The notes beneath the pieces were generated by a model, which worked only from the letters and a program-made list of their open reading frames with translations, searched no databases and was not told where the DNA came from. Positions 1 to 7,026 of a DNA stretch of 7,125 nucleotides are shown here, piece by piece (the stretch's first letter is position 1; each line of letters starts with the position of its first letter). This DNA is from Opitutaceae bacterium (GTDB taxonomy: Bacteria > Verrucomicrobiota > Verrucomicrobiia > Opitutales > Opitutaceae). The stretch is taken from positions 1 to 7,125 of the forward strand of contig JANXSC010000464.1 of NCBI GenBank assembly GCA_025352845.1. The letters are read 5' to 3'. The translations under genes and the position numbers were made by a program.

Positions 1-1
1 C

Positions 2-124
2 GCGAGCGCCGGCCAGCTGACGTTCGCCACGCAGCTCATCAATCCCCCCAGCCTCGCCGATCAAGTCCCCGCTAACAACCAAAGGACAAGCGTGCTCAAG
101 CCGCCGCCGCCGAAACCACGGTGA
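2..124 (+). CDS. C-terminal end of an unidentified protein (partial, 5' end outside window)
   Basis: An open frame enters from the left edge and stops at TGA 122-124, giving about 40 residues. It begins ASAGQLTFATQLINPPSLAD and ends in a proline-rich basic tail, LKPPPPKPR. The first ~23 codons mostly end in G or C, as in the definite genes of this window, while the alternative + frames stop sooner or lack this bias; that is the main support. I do not recognise the family, and 40 residues are too few to assign a function. The proline run is encoded by a CCG repeat at about 101-112. The next gene starts 82 bases downstream on the same strand. It could be noncoding GC-rich sequence that happens to be open. 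Confidence 0.4.
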   Translation, partial: ASAGQLTFATQLINPPSLADQVPANNQRTSVLKPPPPKPR

Positions 125-206
125 TGATTGGGCAGAAGCACGGGCCAGACGTGAATCCAGCCTTGCCCCGGCAACGTTTCCCGGTGGGCTCGCGTCTTTC
201 CCGACC

Positions 207-2789
207 ATGCGTTCCCCTGTCTCTCCGGTCTTCATTTTTTTCTGCGCGGTGCTCGCTGCTTTCCACTCGCTCGCCGCCGCCGAATCCAATCCTTTGCCCG
301 CCGCGGCGAAGTCCACGCCGTATCTCTCGCCGGCTGAGAGTCAGAAATTGTTTCAACTGCCCGCGGGCTACCGACTCGAGCTCGTGTTGAGCGAACCGGA
401 AATTCGCGAGCCCGTCGTCACGGTCTTCGACGCCAGTGGCCGCATGTTCATCGCCGAGATGCGCACTTACATGCAGGATATCGACGGCCTCGACGAGAAG
501 GCCCCCGCGAGTCGCGTCTCGATGCACTGGTCCTCGCGCGGCGATGGCGTCTATGATCGGCACTCGGTGTTCATCGACGGGCTCGTGTTGCCGCGCATGA
601 TTCTCCCGCTCGACGGCAGCCTGCTCGTGCAGGAAACGGATTCGGGCGACGTGATCGAATACCGCGACACCGACGGCGACGGCGTGGCGGACAGCAAAAA
701 ACTTTTCCACCGCGGCGAGGCGCGCAAGGCCAACCTCGAGCACCAGCCCAGCGGCCTCGTGTGGTGCGCCGACAACTGGATCTACACCACGTATAACGCC
801 AAGCGGATCCGCTGGACGCCGAAGGGCGCGATTGAGGAACCCACCGGGCCCAACGGCGGCCAGTGGGGCGTGTCGCAAGACGACAACGGCAAGCCGTGGT
901 ATGTGAACGCCGGCGGCGAACTCGGCCCGCTGAATTTCCAGCAGCCGATCGTTTACGGCGCGTTCAAGATCAAGGGCGAACTCGCGCCGGGTTTCAAAGA
1001 GGTGTTCCCGCTTGTGCCGATTCCGGACGTGCAGGGCGGCACGAGTCGTTTCCGGCCGGTGGAGAAAACGCTCAACCACCTCACCGCCGCGTGCGGCGGC
1101 GAAATCTACCGCGGCGATCGGCTACCCGCAGACTTGCGCGGCGATTTGCTTTTCGCGGAGCCCGTCGGCCGCCTCATCCGCCGTGCGAAGATCGAAGAGC
1201 GCGACGGCATCACCACGCTGCGCAACCCCTACGAGCAGTCGGAGTTCATCCGCTCAACCGATCCAAATTTCCGCCCGATCAACCTCGTCAACGCGCCCGA
1301 CGGCACGCTCTACATCACCGACATGTATCGCGGCATCATCCAGGAGGGAAACTGGGTGCGGCCCGGCTCCTACCTGCGCAACGTCGTGCAGGAATACAGT
1401 CTCGATAAAAATTTCGGCCGCGGCCGAATCTGGCGGCTCGTGCACGACACGACGAAACCCGCGCCCGCACCGCGCCTCGCCGAGGAAAAACCCGCCGCGC
1501 TCGTCGCGCACCTGCGCCACGCCAACGGCTGGTGGCGCGACACCGCGCAGCGCCTGCTCATCTTGCGGCAGGATCGCTCCGTCGTCCCCGCGCTCGAAGC
1601 GATGGCGCGCACCGATACTTCCACCCTCGCGCGCTTTCACGCGATCTGGACGCTTGAGGGACTCGACGCGCTCACGCCTGCACTCGCCCGCGAAAAATTC
1701 CGCGACCCCGCGCCGTCCGTTCGCGTCGCCGCGATCCGCGCGGCGGAAACGCTCGTGAAGCGCGGCGACCGTTCGCTCGAGTCCGACATCGTCGCCCTCA
1801 CGCGCGACGCCGCGCCCACCGTGGTGATTCAGGCGCTGCTCACAGCGAACCTCCTCAAATTTTCCGCCGCGAAGGCCCTGATCAAAAAAACCTCGCAGGC
1901 GAGTGGATTTGCCGGCGTGAAGGAAATCGGCGCGCAACTCCTCAACCCTCCCGCTGCCGGCCTCGGCCAGGCCTACGGTGGCGCGTATCGCGATTCGCTC
2001 GAGCGCGGCCAGGGGATTTTCATGGAGCTGTGTTTCGCGTGTCACGGCGTCGATGGCACCGGCACGCCGATCGACGGCCGCGACGCCACGCTCGCCCCGC
2101 CGCTCGCCGGCTCCGCCACCGTGCAGGCCCACCGCGACGCGCTGATCCGCGCGATCCTCCACGGCGTCACCGGCCCGATCGCGGGGAAGACTTACGAGTC
2201 GCCGATGATTCCGCTCGGGGCCAACGACGACAAATGGGTCGCCGATGTCGCGACGTTTGTGCGGACGAGTTTCGGCAACCGCGCCGCGCCCGTGCTCGCC
2301 GCCGATGTCGCGCGCGTGCGCAAGGTAACGCAGGCTCGCACCGAGCCGTGGTCGCTCGCCGAACTTCAGGCGGCTGCGCCGCAACCCTTGGTTTCGAAAT
2401 CGTCGTGGGTCGTCACCGCCAGTGACAACGCCGCCGCCGCCGCGCTCGCCGCCGATGGAAATCCCAAGACCGTTTACGACACCGGCGACCCGCAGAAAAA
2501 GGGCATGTGGCTGCGCATCGAGCTGCCCGAAGCCGCGCTGCTCAGCGCCGTGCGACTCGAAAGCGTGAAGACCACGCGCTTCTACCCGCGCGGCTACGAA
2601 GTCCACGCCTCCCTCGACGGCGAAACCTGGGGCAAGCCCATCGCCACCGGCAAAGGCGAAGGCCCCATCACCGAGATTTCTTTTCCAGCGACCCGCGCGA
2701 AATTCCTCCGCCTCACCTGCACCGCCAACGACGCCGCCAACCGTTGGGCCGTGGACGAACTACAGCTCTACACCGCGCCCGTCCGGTAG
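207..2789 (+). CDS. Exported PVC-type dehydrogenase-like cytochrome c with HEAT-like region and C-terminal discoidin domain
   Basis: 860 residues. The ATG at 207 is chosen because it begins a clear signal peptide (hydrophobic VFIFFCAVLAAF, then SLAAAES near residue 26), so the protein should be periplasmic or surface-exposed. No strong Shine-Dalgarno precedes it. Residues ~50-415 match the N-terminal 'membrane-bound dehydrogenase' beta-propeller typical of Planctomycetes and Verrucomicrobia: it opens with LPAGYRLELVLSEPEI, has a calcium-loop-like DTDGDGVAD at 154-162, and ends with YITDMYRGII at 369-378. Residues ~430-560 are HEAT-like helices, beginning with the family's WWR..AQRLL motif (W442-W443). 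A class I cytochrome c module follows: haem motif CFACH at 609-613, probable axial Met667 in SPMIP. Residues ~733-858 form a discoidin/F5-8C-like sandwich, possibly carbohydrate-binding. Known of the family: oxidation of sugar- or alcohol-like substrates is presumed but mostly untested. The substrate and electron acceptor are unknown here. The family call is firm; the activity is inferred. Confidence 0.95.
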   Translation: MRSPVSPVFIFFCAVLAAFHSLAAAESNPLPAAAKSTPYLSPAESQKLFQLPAGYRLELVLSEPEIREPVVTVFDASGRMFIAEMRTYMQDIDGLDEKAPASRVSMHWSSRGDGVYDRHSVFIDGLVLPRMILPLDGSLLVQETDSGDVIEYRDTDGDGVADSKKLFHRGEARKANLEHQPSGLVWCADNWIYTTYNAKRIRWTPKGAIEEPTGPNGGQWGVSQDDNGKPWYVNAGGELGPLNFQQPIVYGAFKIKGELAPGFKEVFPLVPIPDVQGGTSRFRPVEKTLNHLTAACGGEIYRGDRLPADLRGDLLFAEPVGRLIRRAKIEERDGITTLRNPYEQSEFIRSTDPNFRPINLVNAPDGTLYITDMYRGIIQEGNWVRPGSYLRNVVQEYSLDKNFGRGRIWRLVHDTTKPAPAPRLAEEKPAALVAHLRHANGWWRDTAQRLLILRQDRSVVPALEAMARTDTSTLARFHAIWTLEGLDALTPALAREKFRDPAPSVRVAAIRAAETLVKRGDRSLESDIVALTRDAAPTVVIQALLTANLLKFSAAKALIKKTSQASGFAGVKEIGAQLLNPPAAGLGQAYGGAYRDSLERGQGIFMELCFACHGVDGTGTPIDGRDATLAPPLAGSATVQAHRDALIRAILHGVTGPIAGKTYESPMIPLGANDDKWVADVATFVRTSFGNRAAPVLAADVARVRKVTQARTEPWSLAELQAAAPQPLVSKSSWVVTASDNAAAAALAADGNPKTVYDTGDPQKKGMWLRIELPEAALLSAVRLESVKTTRFYPRGYEVHASLDGETWGKPIATGKGEGPITEISFPATRAKFLRLTCTANDAANRWAVDELQLYTAPVR

Positions 2790-2818
2790 TCACTGCATCG
2801 AAATCAAACTCCGTGCGA

Positions 2819-3270
2819 ATGAAGCCACGGTTTTATCACTACTTCATCGCGCACCTCCCGGCGATCGCGGCTCAGGGTTGTGGAATTCTTTTCGTTGCCG
2901 GAGTCTTCATCCAATGCGCGCCAGTCTTCGACGTGCCACACGATATCACTTCCCTTGCATTGGTCGTTCTGGGCGGCGTCGCCGCCTACGCTCTCGGCGC
3001 TCTCATCGGAACCGTTTTTCTCGCGAGGCTGGCTTACCCGCTCGCGTGTCAGCTGATGGGCGCGCCACTCATGAGAGGCGATTTCGTGTTCATTTTGCGC
3101 GGTCGCCGTCACGGCAAGATTGCACCGATCTACGAGGTGTGGACCGAACGTGGCGAAGTCAGGTGCGTTTGTCCGACAATGAACGCGAGTGCGCCGCCGA
3201 CGTTTACGCCTGTCACGAAGTTCTTAAGATTAAACAGCCACAAAAGAGTTTGCAGAGTAATCGTTCGTGA
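2819..3270 (+). pseudogene. Small two-helix membrane protein of unknown function, broken by a -1 base frameshift
   Basis: The ATG at 2819, 29 bases after the previous stop, starts MKPRFYHYFIAHLPAIAAQG. Two hydrophobic segments follow (about residues 13-33 and 43-76), then a basic cytoplasmic-looking part with RGDFVFILRGRRHGKIAPIY and EVWTERGEV (to residue 114). From about 3161 this frame turns into unlikely sequence (RCVCPTMNAS). The frame one base back gives a natural continuation: VRLSDNERECAADVYACHEV, then LKIKQPQKS, stopping at TGA 3268-3270. Restoring one base near 3161-3163 yields exactly 150 residues (114 + 1 + 35). No slippery heptamer is visible there, so mutation or sequencing error is likelier than programmed frameshifting. 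Base composition is less GC-rich than the flanking genes, especially after 3220. I recognise no named family; the protein is probably an inner-membrane hypothetical. No clear ribosome binding site is seen. Confidence 0.65.
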
Positions 3271-3271
3271 T

Positions 3272-3283
3272 GCTCGATCGAGC
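3272..3283. repeat. 12-base perfect palindrome GCTCGATCGAGC
   Basis: A perfect 12-base palindrome lies two bases after the TGA of the broken membrane gene and 81 bases before the receptor start. It could be a regulator half-site pair or a short hairpin, but no T-run follows, so it is not a normal intrinsic terminator. The rest of the 94-base gap (3271-3364) holds no convincing -35/-10 pair: GATAAT at 3320-3325 resembles a -10 box, but nothing near 3297-3302 resembles a -35 box. Palindromes of this length can occur by chance in GC-rich DNA. Confidence 0.3.
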
Positions 3284-3364
3284 CGACGTCACCCCGCCTC
3301 CAAAATCACGGTTGCCCGCGATAATTTTTCGGCCTCATCTTTGCACGTCACCCCTGACCGCCCT

Positions 3365-6300
3365 ATGAAACTCGTCCGCCTGTTCACGGCCACTGCATTG
3401 CTCGTCACCGGCGCGCTGCGCGCCCAAACCGCCGCCACGCCCTCACCCACCGCGAAGCCCGCCGCTACCGACGGCACCGTCACGCTCTCGCCCTTCGAGG
3501 TCAGCGCCACGCAGGACACCGGCTACGTCGGCCAAGACTCCCTCGCCGGCTCGCGCCTCCGCACCAACCTCCGGGACATCGCCGCCGCGATCAGTCCGAT
3601 GACCGCTGAGTTTCTGCGCGACATCGCGATCACCAACGTCGAGTCCGCGATGGAATACGCCGTCGGCACGCGCGTCGACACCGACGATGCCCGCGCCGCC
3701 GGCCCGGTCGGCGACGGCTACAACGACTCCATCCGCTCCATCCGCGTCCGCGGCCTCCCCGGCGCGGGCCGCAGTCTCAACTTCTTCGGCGCCCCCGGCG
3801 AAATCGACGTCTACCTGATGGACCGCATCGAGCTTTCGCGCGGCCCCAACTCCATCCTCTACGGCTTCGGTTCGCCCGCCGGCCGCATTAACGTCACGAG
3901 CAAGCAGGCGCAGACGAACAAGAATTTCTACAGCCTCACCAGCCGCGTCGACGACTGGAGCGGCCAGCGCTGGTCTTTCGACGCCAACGTCGTCCCGATC
4001 AAAGACAAATTCGCCCTCCGCCTCAACGGCCTCCGCGGCCGCGAAGGCACCTGGCGATCGGCCGGCTACAACGATCAGGACCGCATGTTCGTCGCCGCGA
4101 AGTGGCAGCTTGATCGCAAGACCTCGCTCAAGGCCGAATACGAGCACGGCAAGATCCAGCGCTTCGTCCCGCGTCCGTTCTTCGGCAACGATCTCACGGG
4201 GCTTTGGGTCGCGGCCGGCTCGCCGAGCTTCAATAATTTCTCCGCCACCTACGTGCCCGGCACACCCGGCGACGGCACCACCGGCACGCCCGGCACACCC
4301 ATCCGCAACACCGGCGCGAACGCCGTCAACGGCCTCCTCGAGCGCTCCGGCGGCGACTGGGTCGTTGTCAGCGATCGTTTTCCCTACGCGCAAAACTACC
4401 GCCAGTTCGCCACGTCGAACTACAACAGCGGCTCGCTCCTCGCGAACGACTTCGAGCTCGGCCGCCGTAATTCCCAGGCCGCCCCCGAGGCGAATTGGGT
4501 GCGCGGCAATTTCGACCAGCATTTCGGCTCCGTCTACTTCCAGCGCGAACTCCTCCGCGACCTGAACCTTGAGCTCGCGTTCAACCGCCAGGTCAGCCGC
4601 ACCGTCACGCGCAATCTCGCCACGTGGAATTACTACGGCGTCGCCGCCGACCCCAATCGCTTTTTACCCAACGGCCAGCTCAAGCCCGCCGACCTGCAAT
4701 ACTACTACGACGTGTCGCCCGACTACCGCCCAAGCAGCTCGCGGGTGAACCAAGGCCGCATCACGCTCTCCTACGAGAACCGTTTCCGCGACCTCGTCAC
4801 CCTGCGCCTCGCCGGCCTCGGCGAGATGGGCGCGACCGAGTCGCGCTCGGAAATTCTCCAGCAATATTGGCTCAATGGTCCGGCGCTCACGAGCGGCGGC
4901 GTGTTCAACGCCACGCCGGAGAACGGCGCCAATGTCGTTTACTACCGCTATTACCTCAAGGATCTCTCCGTCCTCAACGACCGGAACTTCCGCATCCCCG
5001 GTCCTTACAATCTTTCCGGCGCGACGAAATATCAGGATCCGACGACCGGTGCCGTCCGCGACATCTACATGCAGCAGTTCAACCGCTCGCAGGGCAATAT
5101 CGGCTACGTCGACCGCCGCACCAGCTCCTACATGGGCGTCGCGCAGGCGTATTTCCTGAAGGACCGGATCGTGGGCACGTTTGGCTACCGGAAGGATCGC
5201 CTCAATAACTGGGTCGGCGTTGCCTTCCGCGACCCGGTGGCCGAGGCGATCGCGCCGCGGACCGGCGTGTGGACGCCCGCCGATCCCAGCACGGCCAAGC
5301 GCAGCACGTTCTCCGGCCAGACGCGGACCGCCGGCGCCGTCGCCCACGTGCTGCCGTGGTTCTCCGTTTTCGCCAACAACTCCAGCAGCGTGAGCACACC
5401 CGGCACGAACTACATCACGCCCGCCGATCCGCGCAAAACCACCATCGCCGATCTCACGCCCTCACCTTCAGGCACGACCACCGACTACGGCGTGAAACTC
5501 TCGCTGCTGAAAAACCGCGTCTACGTCACCGCGACGCGCTTTCACACCATCTCGCAAAAGGAGTTCGGCTTCTCCGGCTTCAACAAGGGCAACATCGTCA
5601 ACATCTGGAACGCCCTCGGCAATTCCACCGCACTCCCCGCCGACGAGACGGCGTTCGCCCTCGCGCAGGCGCAGGTGATGAACCAAGTGCAGGGCTACAC
5701 GCAAAACTCCGAGAGTCGCGGCACCGAACTCGAAATCGTCGGCCAGATCGTGAGCGGGTGGTCCGTCTCCGCGAACTACGCGAAGAACAACTCCACGCGC
5801 ACCAACATGGCGCCCGAATACCGCGCCTACATCGACGCCCACAAGGCCTATTGGCTCAAATACCGCGACCTCTCGCTCACCCAAAACATCAACCTGCCGC
5901 GCCCGCAAAAAGCGCCCGGCTTCCAAGATTGGAACACCCCCACCGTCATCGCGAACACCGGCGACTTCACGCTCAACACCGACTCCGTCAACGAAGCCCT
6001 CGCCGACGCCGAGAGCGCATTTTTCGACAACCCGCATGTCTTCGAGGGCAAACGGTTCGTCGGCGATCCGCTCTACACCGTGAACCTCCGCACGCGCTAC
6101 GATGTCCGCGATGGCTTCGCGAAGGGTTTCTCGATCGGCGGCGGCACCCGCTGGCGCGTCGGCCGCGTCGCCGGTGCCCGCACCGACTACAGCGTCACGC
6201 CTGGCACCGACTTCACCTCGACGTATAACGGCCGCACCATCGACCAGGTCACGCTCGTCAGCGCCAAGGACCAAGCCGTCTACGATCTCCAGCTCTCCTA

Positions 6301-6475
6301 CGCCTTCAACTTCACCCAGCGCAAGATCCGCTGGAGCATCCAGCTCAACGTCAACAACGTCCTCGATCAGCGCGAGTTCATCGTGAACAACGTGAACCCG
6401 CGCACGCTCGCCCCGATCACCTACCGCTATCAGGATCCGCGGCAATTCATCCTCACGAACACGTTCAGCTTCTAA
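3365..6475 (+). CDS. TonB-dependent outer-membrane receptor (verrucomicrobial large-family type)
   Basis: 1036 residues, complete. The ATG at 3365 is chosen because it begins a textbook signal peptide (MKLVRLFTATALLVTGALRA, cleavage probably after residue 20). The frame is open further upstream, but that is another gene's remnant. A short Ala/Pro/Thr linker leads to the TonB box VTLSPFEVSA (39-48). The plug spans ~60-180 and carries RGLPG, DRIELSRGPNSILYGFG (153-169) and the closing GRINVTSK motif. The rest is a 22-strand-type beta-barrel with alternating aromatic strands, ending in NTFSF with the terminal Phe usual for outer-membrane proteins. The family imports siderophores, cobalamin, glycans or other ligands using TonB-ExbB-ExbD energy; the ligand here cannot be told. 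No SusD partner, FecR or sigma gene lies in the window, and there is no N-terminal signalling or carboxypeptidase-like domain. An outer-loop candidate at residues 297-312 is a Gly-Thr-Pro repeat. No clear Shine-Dalgarno precedes the start. The converging gene ends 37 bases beyond the stop. Confidence 0.97.
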   Translation: MKLVRLFTATALLVTGALRAQTAATPSPTAKPAATDGTVTLSPFEVSATQDTGYVGQDSLAGSRLRTNLRDIAAAISPMTAEFLRDIAITNVESAMEYAVGTRVDTDDARAAGPVGDGYNDSIRSIRVRGLPGAGRSLNFFGAPGEIDVYLMDRIELSRGPNSILYGFGSPAGRINVTSKQAQTNKNFYSLTSRVDDWSGQRWSFDANVVPIKDKFALRLNGLRGREGTWRSAGYNDQDRMFVAAKWQLDRKTSLKAEYEHGKIQRFVPRPFFGNDLTGLWVAAGSPSFNNFSATYVPGTPGDGTTGTPGTPIRNTGANAVNGLLERSGGDWVVVSDRFPYAQNYRQFATSNYNSGSLLANDFELGRRNSQAAPEANWVRGNFDQHFGSVYFQRELLRDLNLELAFNRQVSRTVTRNLATWNYYGVAADPNRFLPNGQLKPADLQYYYDVSPDYRPSSSRVNQGRITLSYENRFRDLVTLRLAGLGEMGATESRSEILQQYWLNGPALTSGGVFNATPENGANVVYYRYYLKDLSVLNDRNFRIPGPYNLSGATKYQDPTTGAVRDIYMQQFNRSQGNIGYVDRRTSSYMGVAQAYFLKDRIVGTFGYRKDRLNNWVGVAFRDPVAEAIAPRTGVWTPADPSTAKRSTFSGQTRTAGAVAHVLPWFSVFANNSSSVSTPGTNYITPADPRKTTIADLTPSPSGTTTDYGVKLSLLKNRVYVTATRFHTISQKEFGFSGFNKGNIVNIWNALGNSTALPADETAFALAQAQVMNQVQGYTQNSESRGTELEIVGQIVSGWSVSANYAKNNSTRTNMAPEYRAYIDAHKAYWLKYRDLSLTQNINLPRPQKAPGFQDWNTPTVIANTGDFTLNTDSVNEALADAESAFFDNPHVFEGKRFVGDPLYTVNLRTRYDVRDGFAKGFSIGGGTRWRVGRVAGARTDYSVTPGTDFTSTYNGRTIDQVTLVSAKDQAVYDLQLSYAFNFTQRKIRWSIQLNVNNVLDQREFIVNNVNPRTLAPITYRYQDPRQFILTNTFSF
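4256..4300 (+). repeat. Short internal Gly-Thr-Pro repeat within the TonB-dependent receptor
   Basis: The 12-mer CCCGGCACACCC occurs exactly at 4256-4267 and again at 4289-4300, with a variant (GGCACGCCC) just before the second copy. It encodes VPGTPGDGTTGTPGTP, residues 297-312, flexible low-complexity sequence probably in an extracellular loop of the barrel. Such repeats may change length by slippage between strains; that is inference. Confidence 0.4.
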
Positions 6476-6512
6476 GGTCGAAGAGGTGTTCCGCCTCGTT
6501 TGGAGCACTCCC

Positions 6513-6995
6513 TCACTTAGGCGGCTTGCTGACCCAGAGTGTGTCGAGGGCTATTTTCCCCGCGCCGAACGCGAATACGATGACGCTCGCCCGCAGAAAC
6601 TGAAACGGCGCCGCGCTGACGAACTTGTCCGGGTCGGAGAAAATCGCGGCCAGCGCCTCCTTGTCCGCCTTGGCGTAGGCGACGATCATGATGAACATCA
6701 GCGGCACGCTCACGAGTCGCGAGCCGAGGCCGAGCAAGAGCAGCAGCCCGCCGACACACTTTGTCGAGCCCGCCACGATCGCGTTAATTTTCGGCTGGGG
6801 CAGATCGAGCGACGAGAAAAACTCCGTCGTTTTACCGAGGTTCGCGAGCTTGCCCCTGCCGGTTCAAAAGAAGGACCAGTCCCACTAGAGCCGGATCACA
6901 AGGAGAAGAACGGGCTGCGTCCACGCACCGAGCGTCGCGAGCTGGCCGTCGAGCTTTTGACAGCCGGAAAAAACATTCATGCGCGTGAGAGCCAT
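6513..6995 (-). pseudogene. DoxX-family membrane protein, interrupted by two in-frame stop codons
   Basis: On the - strand the frame from ATG 6995 (or ATG 6980, residue 6) to TGA 6513-6515 covers 160 codons. The C-terminal part is clearly DoxX-like: GKLANLGKTTEFFSSLDLPQ, then hydrophobic segments at about 70-91 and 94-108 (GGLLLLLGLGSRLVSVPLMF), a KEALAAIFSDPDKF linker, and a last helix with VIVFAFGAGKIALDTL. The N-terminal part stays in the same frame (LATLGAWTQPVLLLVIRL) but is cut by TAG at 6885-6887 (codon 37) and TGA at 6864-6866 (codon 44). From the family pattern RLYWGW.FFQTG.GKL, codon 37 should be Tyr and codon 44 Gln. Asp39 replaces the usual Gly and Arg135 sits in the last helix, further hints of decay. 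DoxX proteins are small four-helix membrane proteins of uncertain, perhaps redox-related, role. A remnant restarting at GTG 6774-6776 would lack the first helix. It converges on the receptor gene, with 37 bases between them. Confidence 0.85.
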
Positions 6996-7005
6996 AAATC
7001 CCCGA

Positions 7006-7011
7006 ATTATA
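7006..7011 (-). promoter_or_regulatory. Possible -10 box (TATAAT) upstream of the DoxX pseudogene
   Basis: The - strand reads TATAAT at 7011-7006, a perfect sigma-70-type -10 hexamer, 10 bases upstream of ATG 6995. No good -35 box lies 16-18 bases further upstream. Initiation would fall near 6999, leaving almost no leader for ATG 6995 but about 19 bases for ATG 6980. GGGG at 7003-7000 is a weak ribosome-binding candidate for the first ATG. It may be a chance match in a locally AT-rich gap. Confidence 0.25.
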
Positions 7012-7026
7012 CCAACGTCCGTTAGC

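Noticed and set aside
96..1079. Long - strand open frame (327 codons) opposite the dehydrogenase gene
   Set aside because: It is rich in Arg/Ala/Val/Glu without recognisable motifs and lies antisense to a clear multi-domain gene; high GC content makes such shadow frames common.
1254..2606. 450-codon - strand open frame
   Set aside because: It is antisense to the HEAT, haem and discoidin regions, has no domain and has biased composition; a shadow of the + strand gene.
3155..3170. Programmed -1 ribosomal frameshift in the small membrane gene
   Set aside because: No X XXY YYZ slippery heptamer is present around GAAGTCAGGTGCG and no evident downstream stem-loop; a one-base deletion is simpler.
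5468..6508. 346-codon - strand open frame antisense to the receptor barrel
   Set aside because: Low-complexity Val/Asp/Glu/Arg sequence opposite a clear barrel; it also runs over the receptor's stop and has no plausible signal or motif.
6476..6512. Transcription terminator between the convergent receptor and DoxX genes
   Set aside because: Only weak pairings are visible (GAGG 6483-6486 with CCTC 6494-6497; CCGCCT 6491-6496 with AGGCGG 6519-6524) and no T-run follows on either strand, so I do not call a terminator.
6864..6866. TGA in the DoxX gene as selenocysteine or a recoded codon
   Set aside because: A TAG interrupts the same frame 21 bases earlier, the family has no selenocysteine at this position, and the large intact genes show a normal code.
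6486..7025. 179-codon + strand open frame opposite the DoxX remnant
   Set aside because: The - strand frame carries the DoxX family sequence over its whole length; the + frame is highly charged without motifs and looks like its complement.
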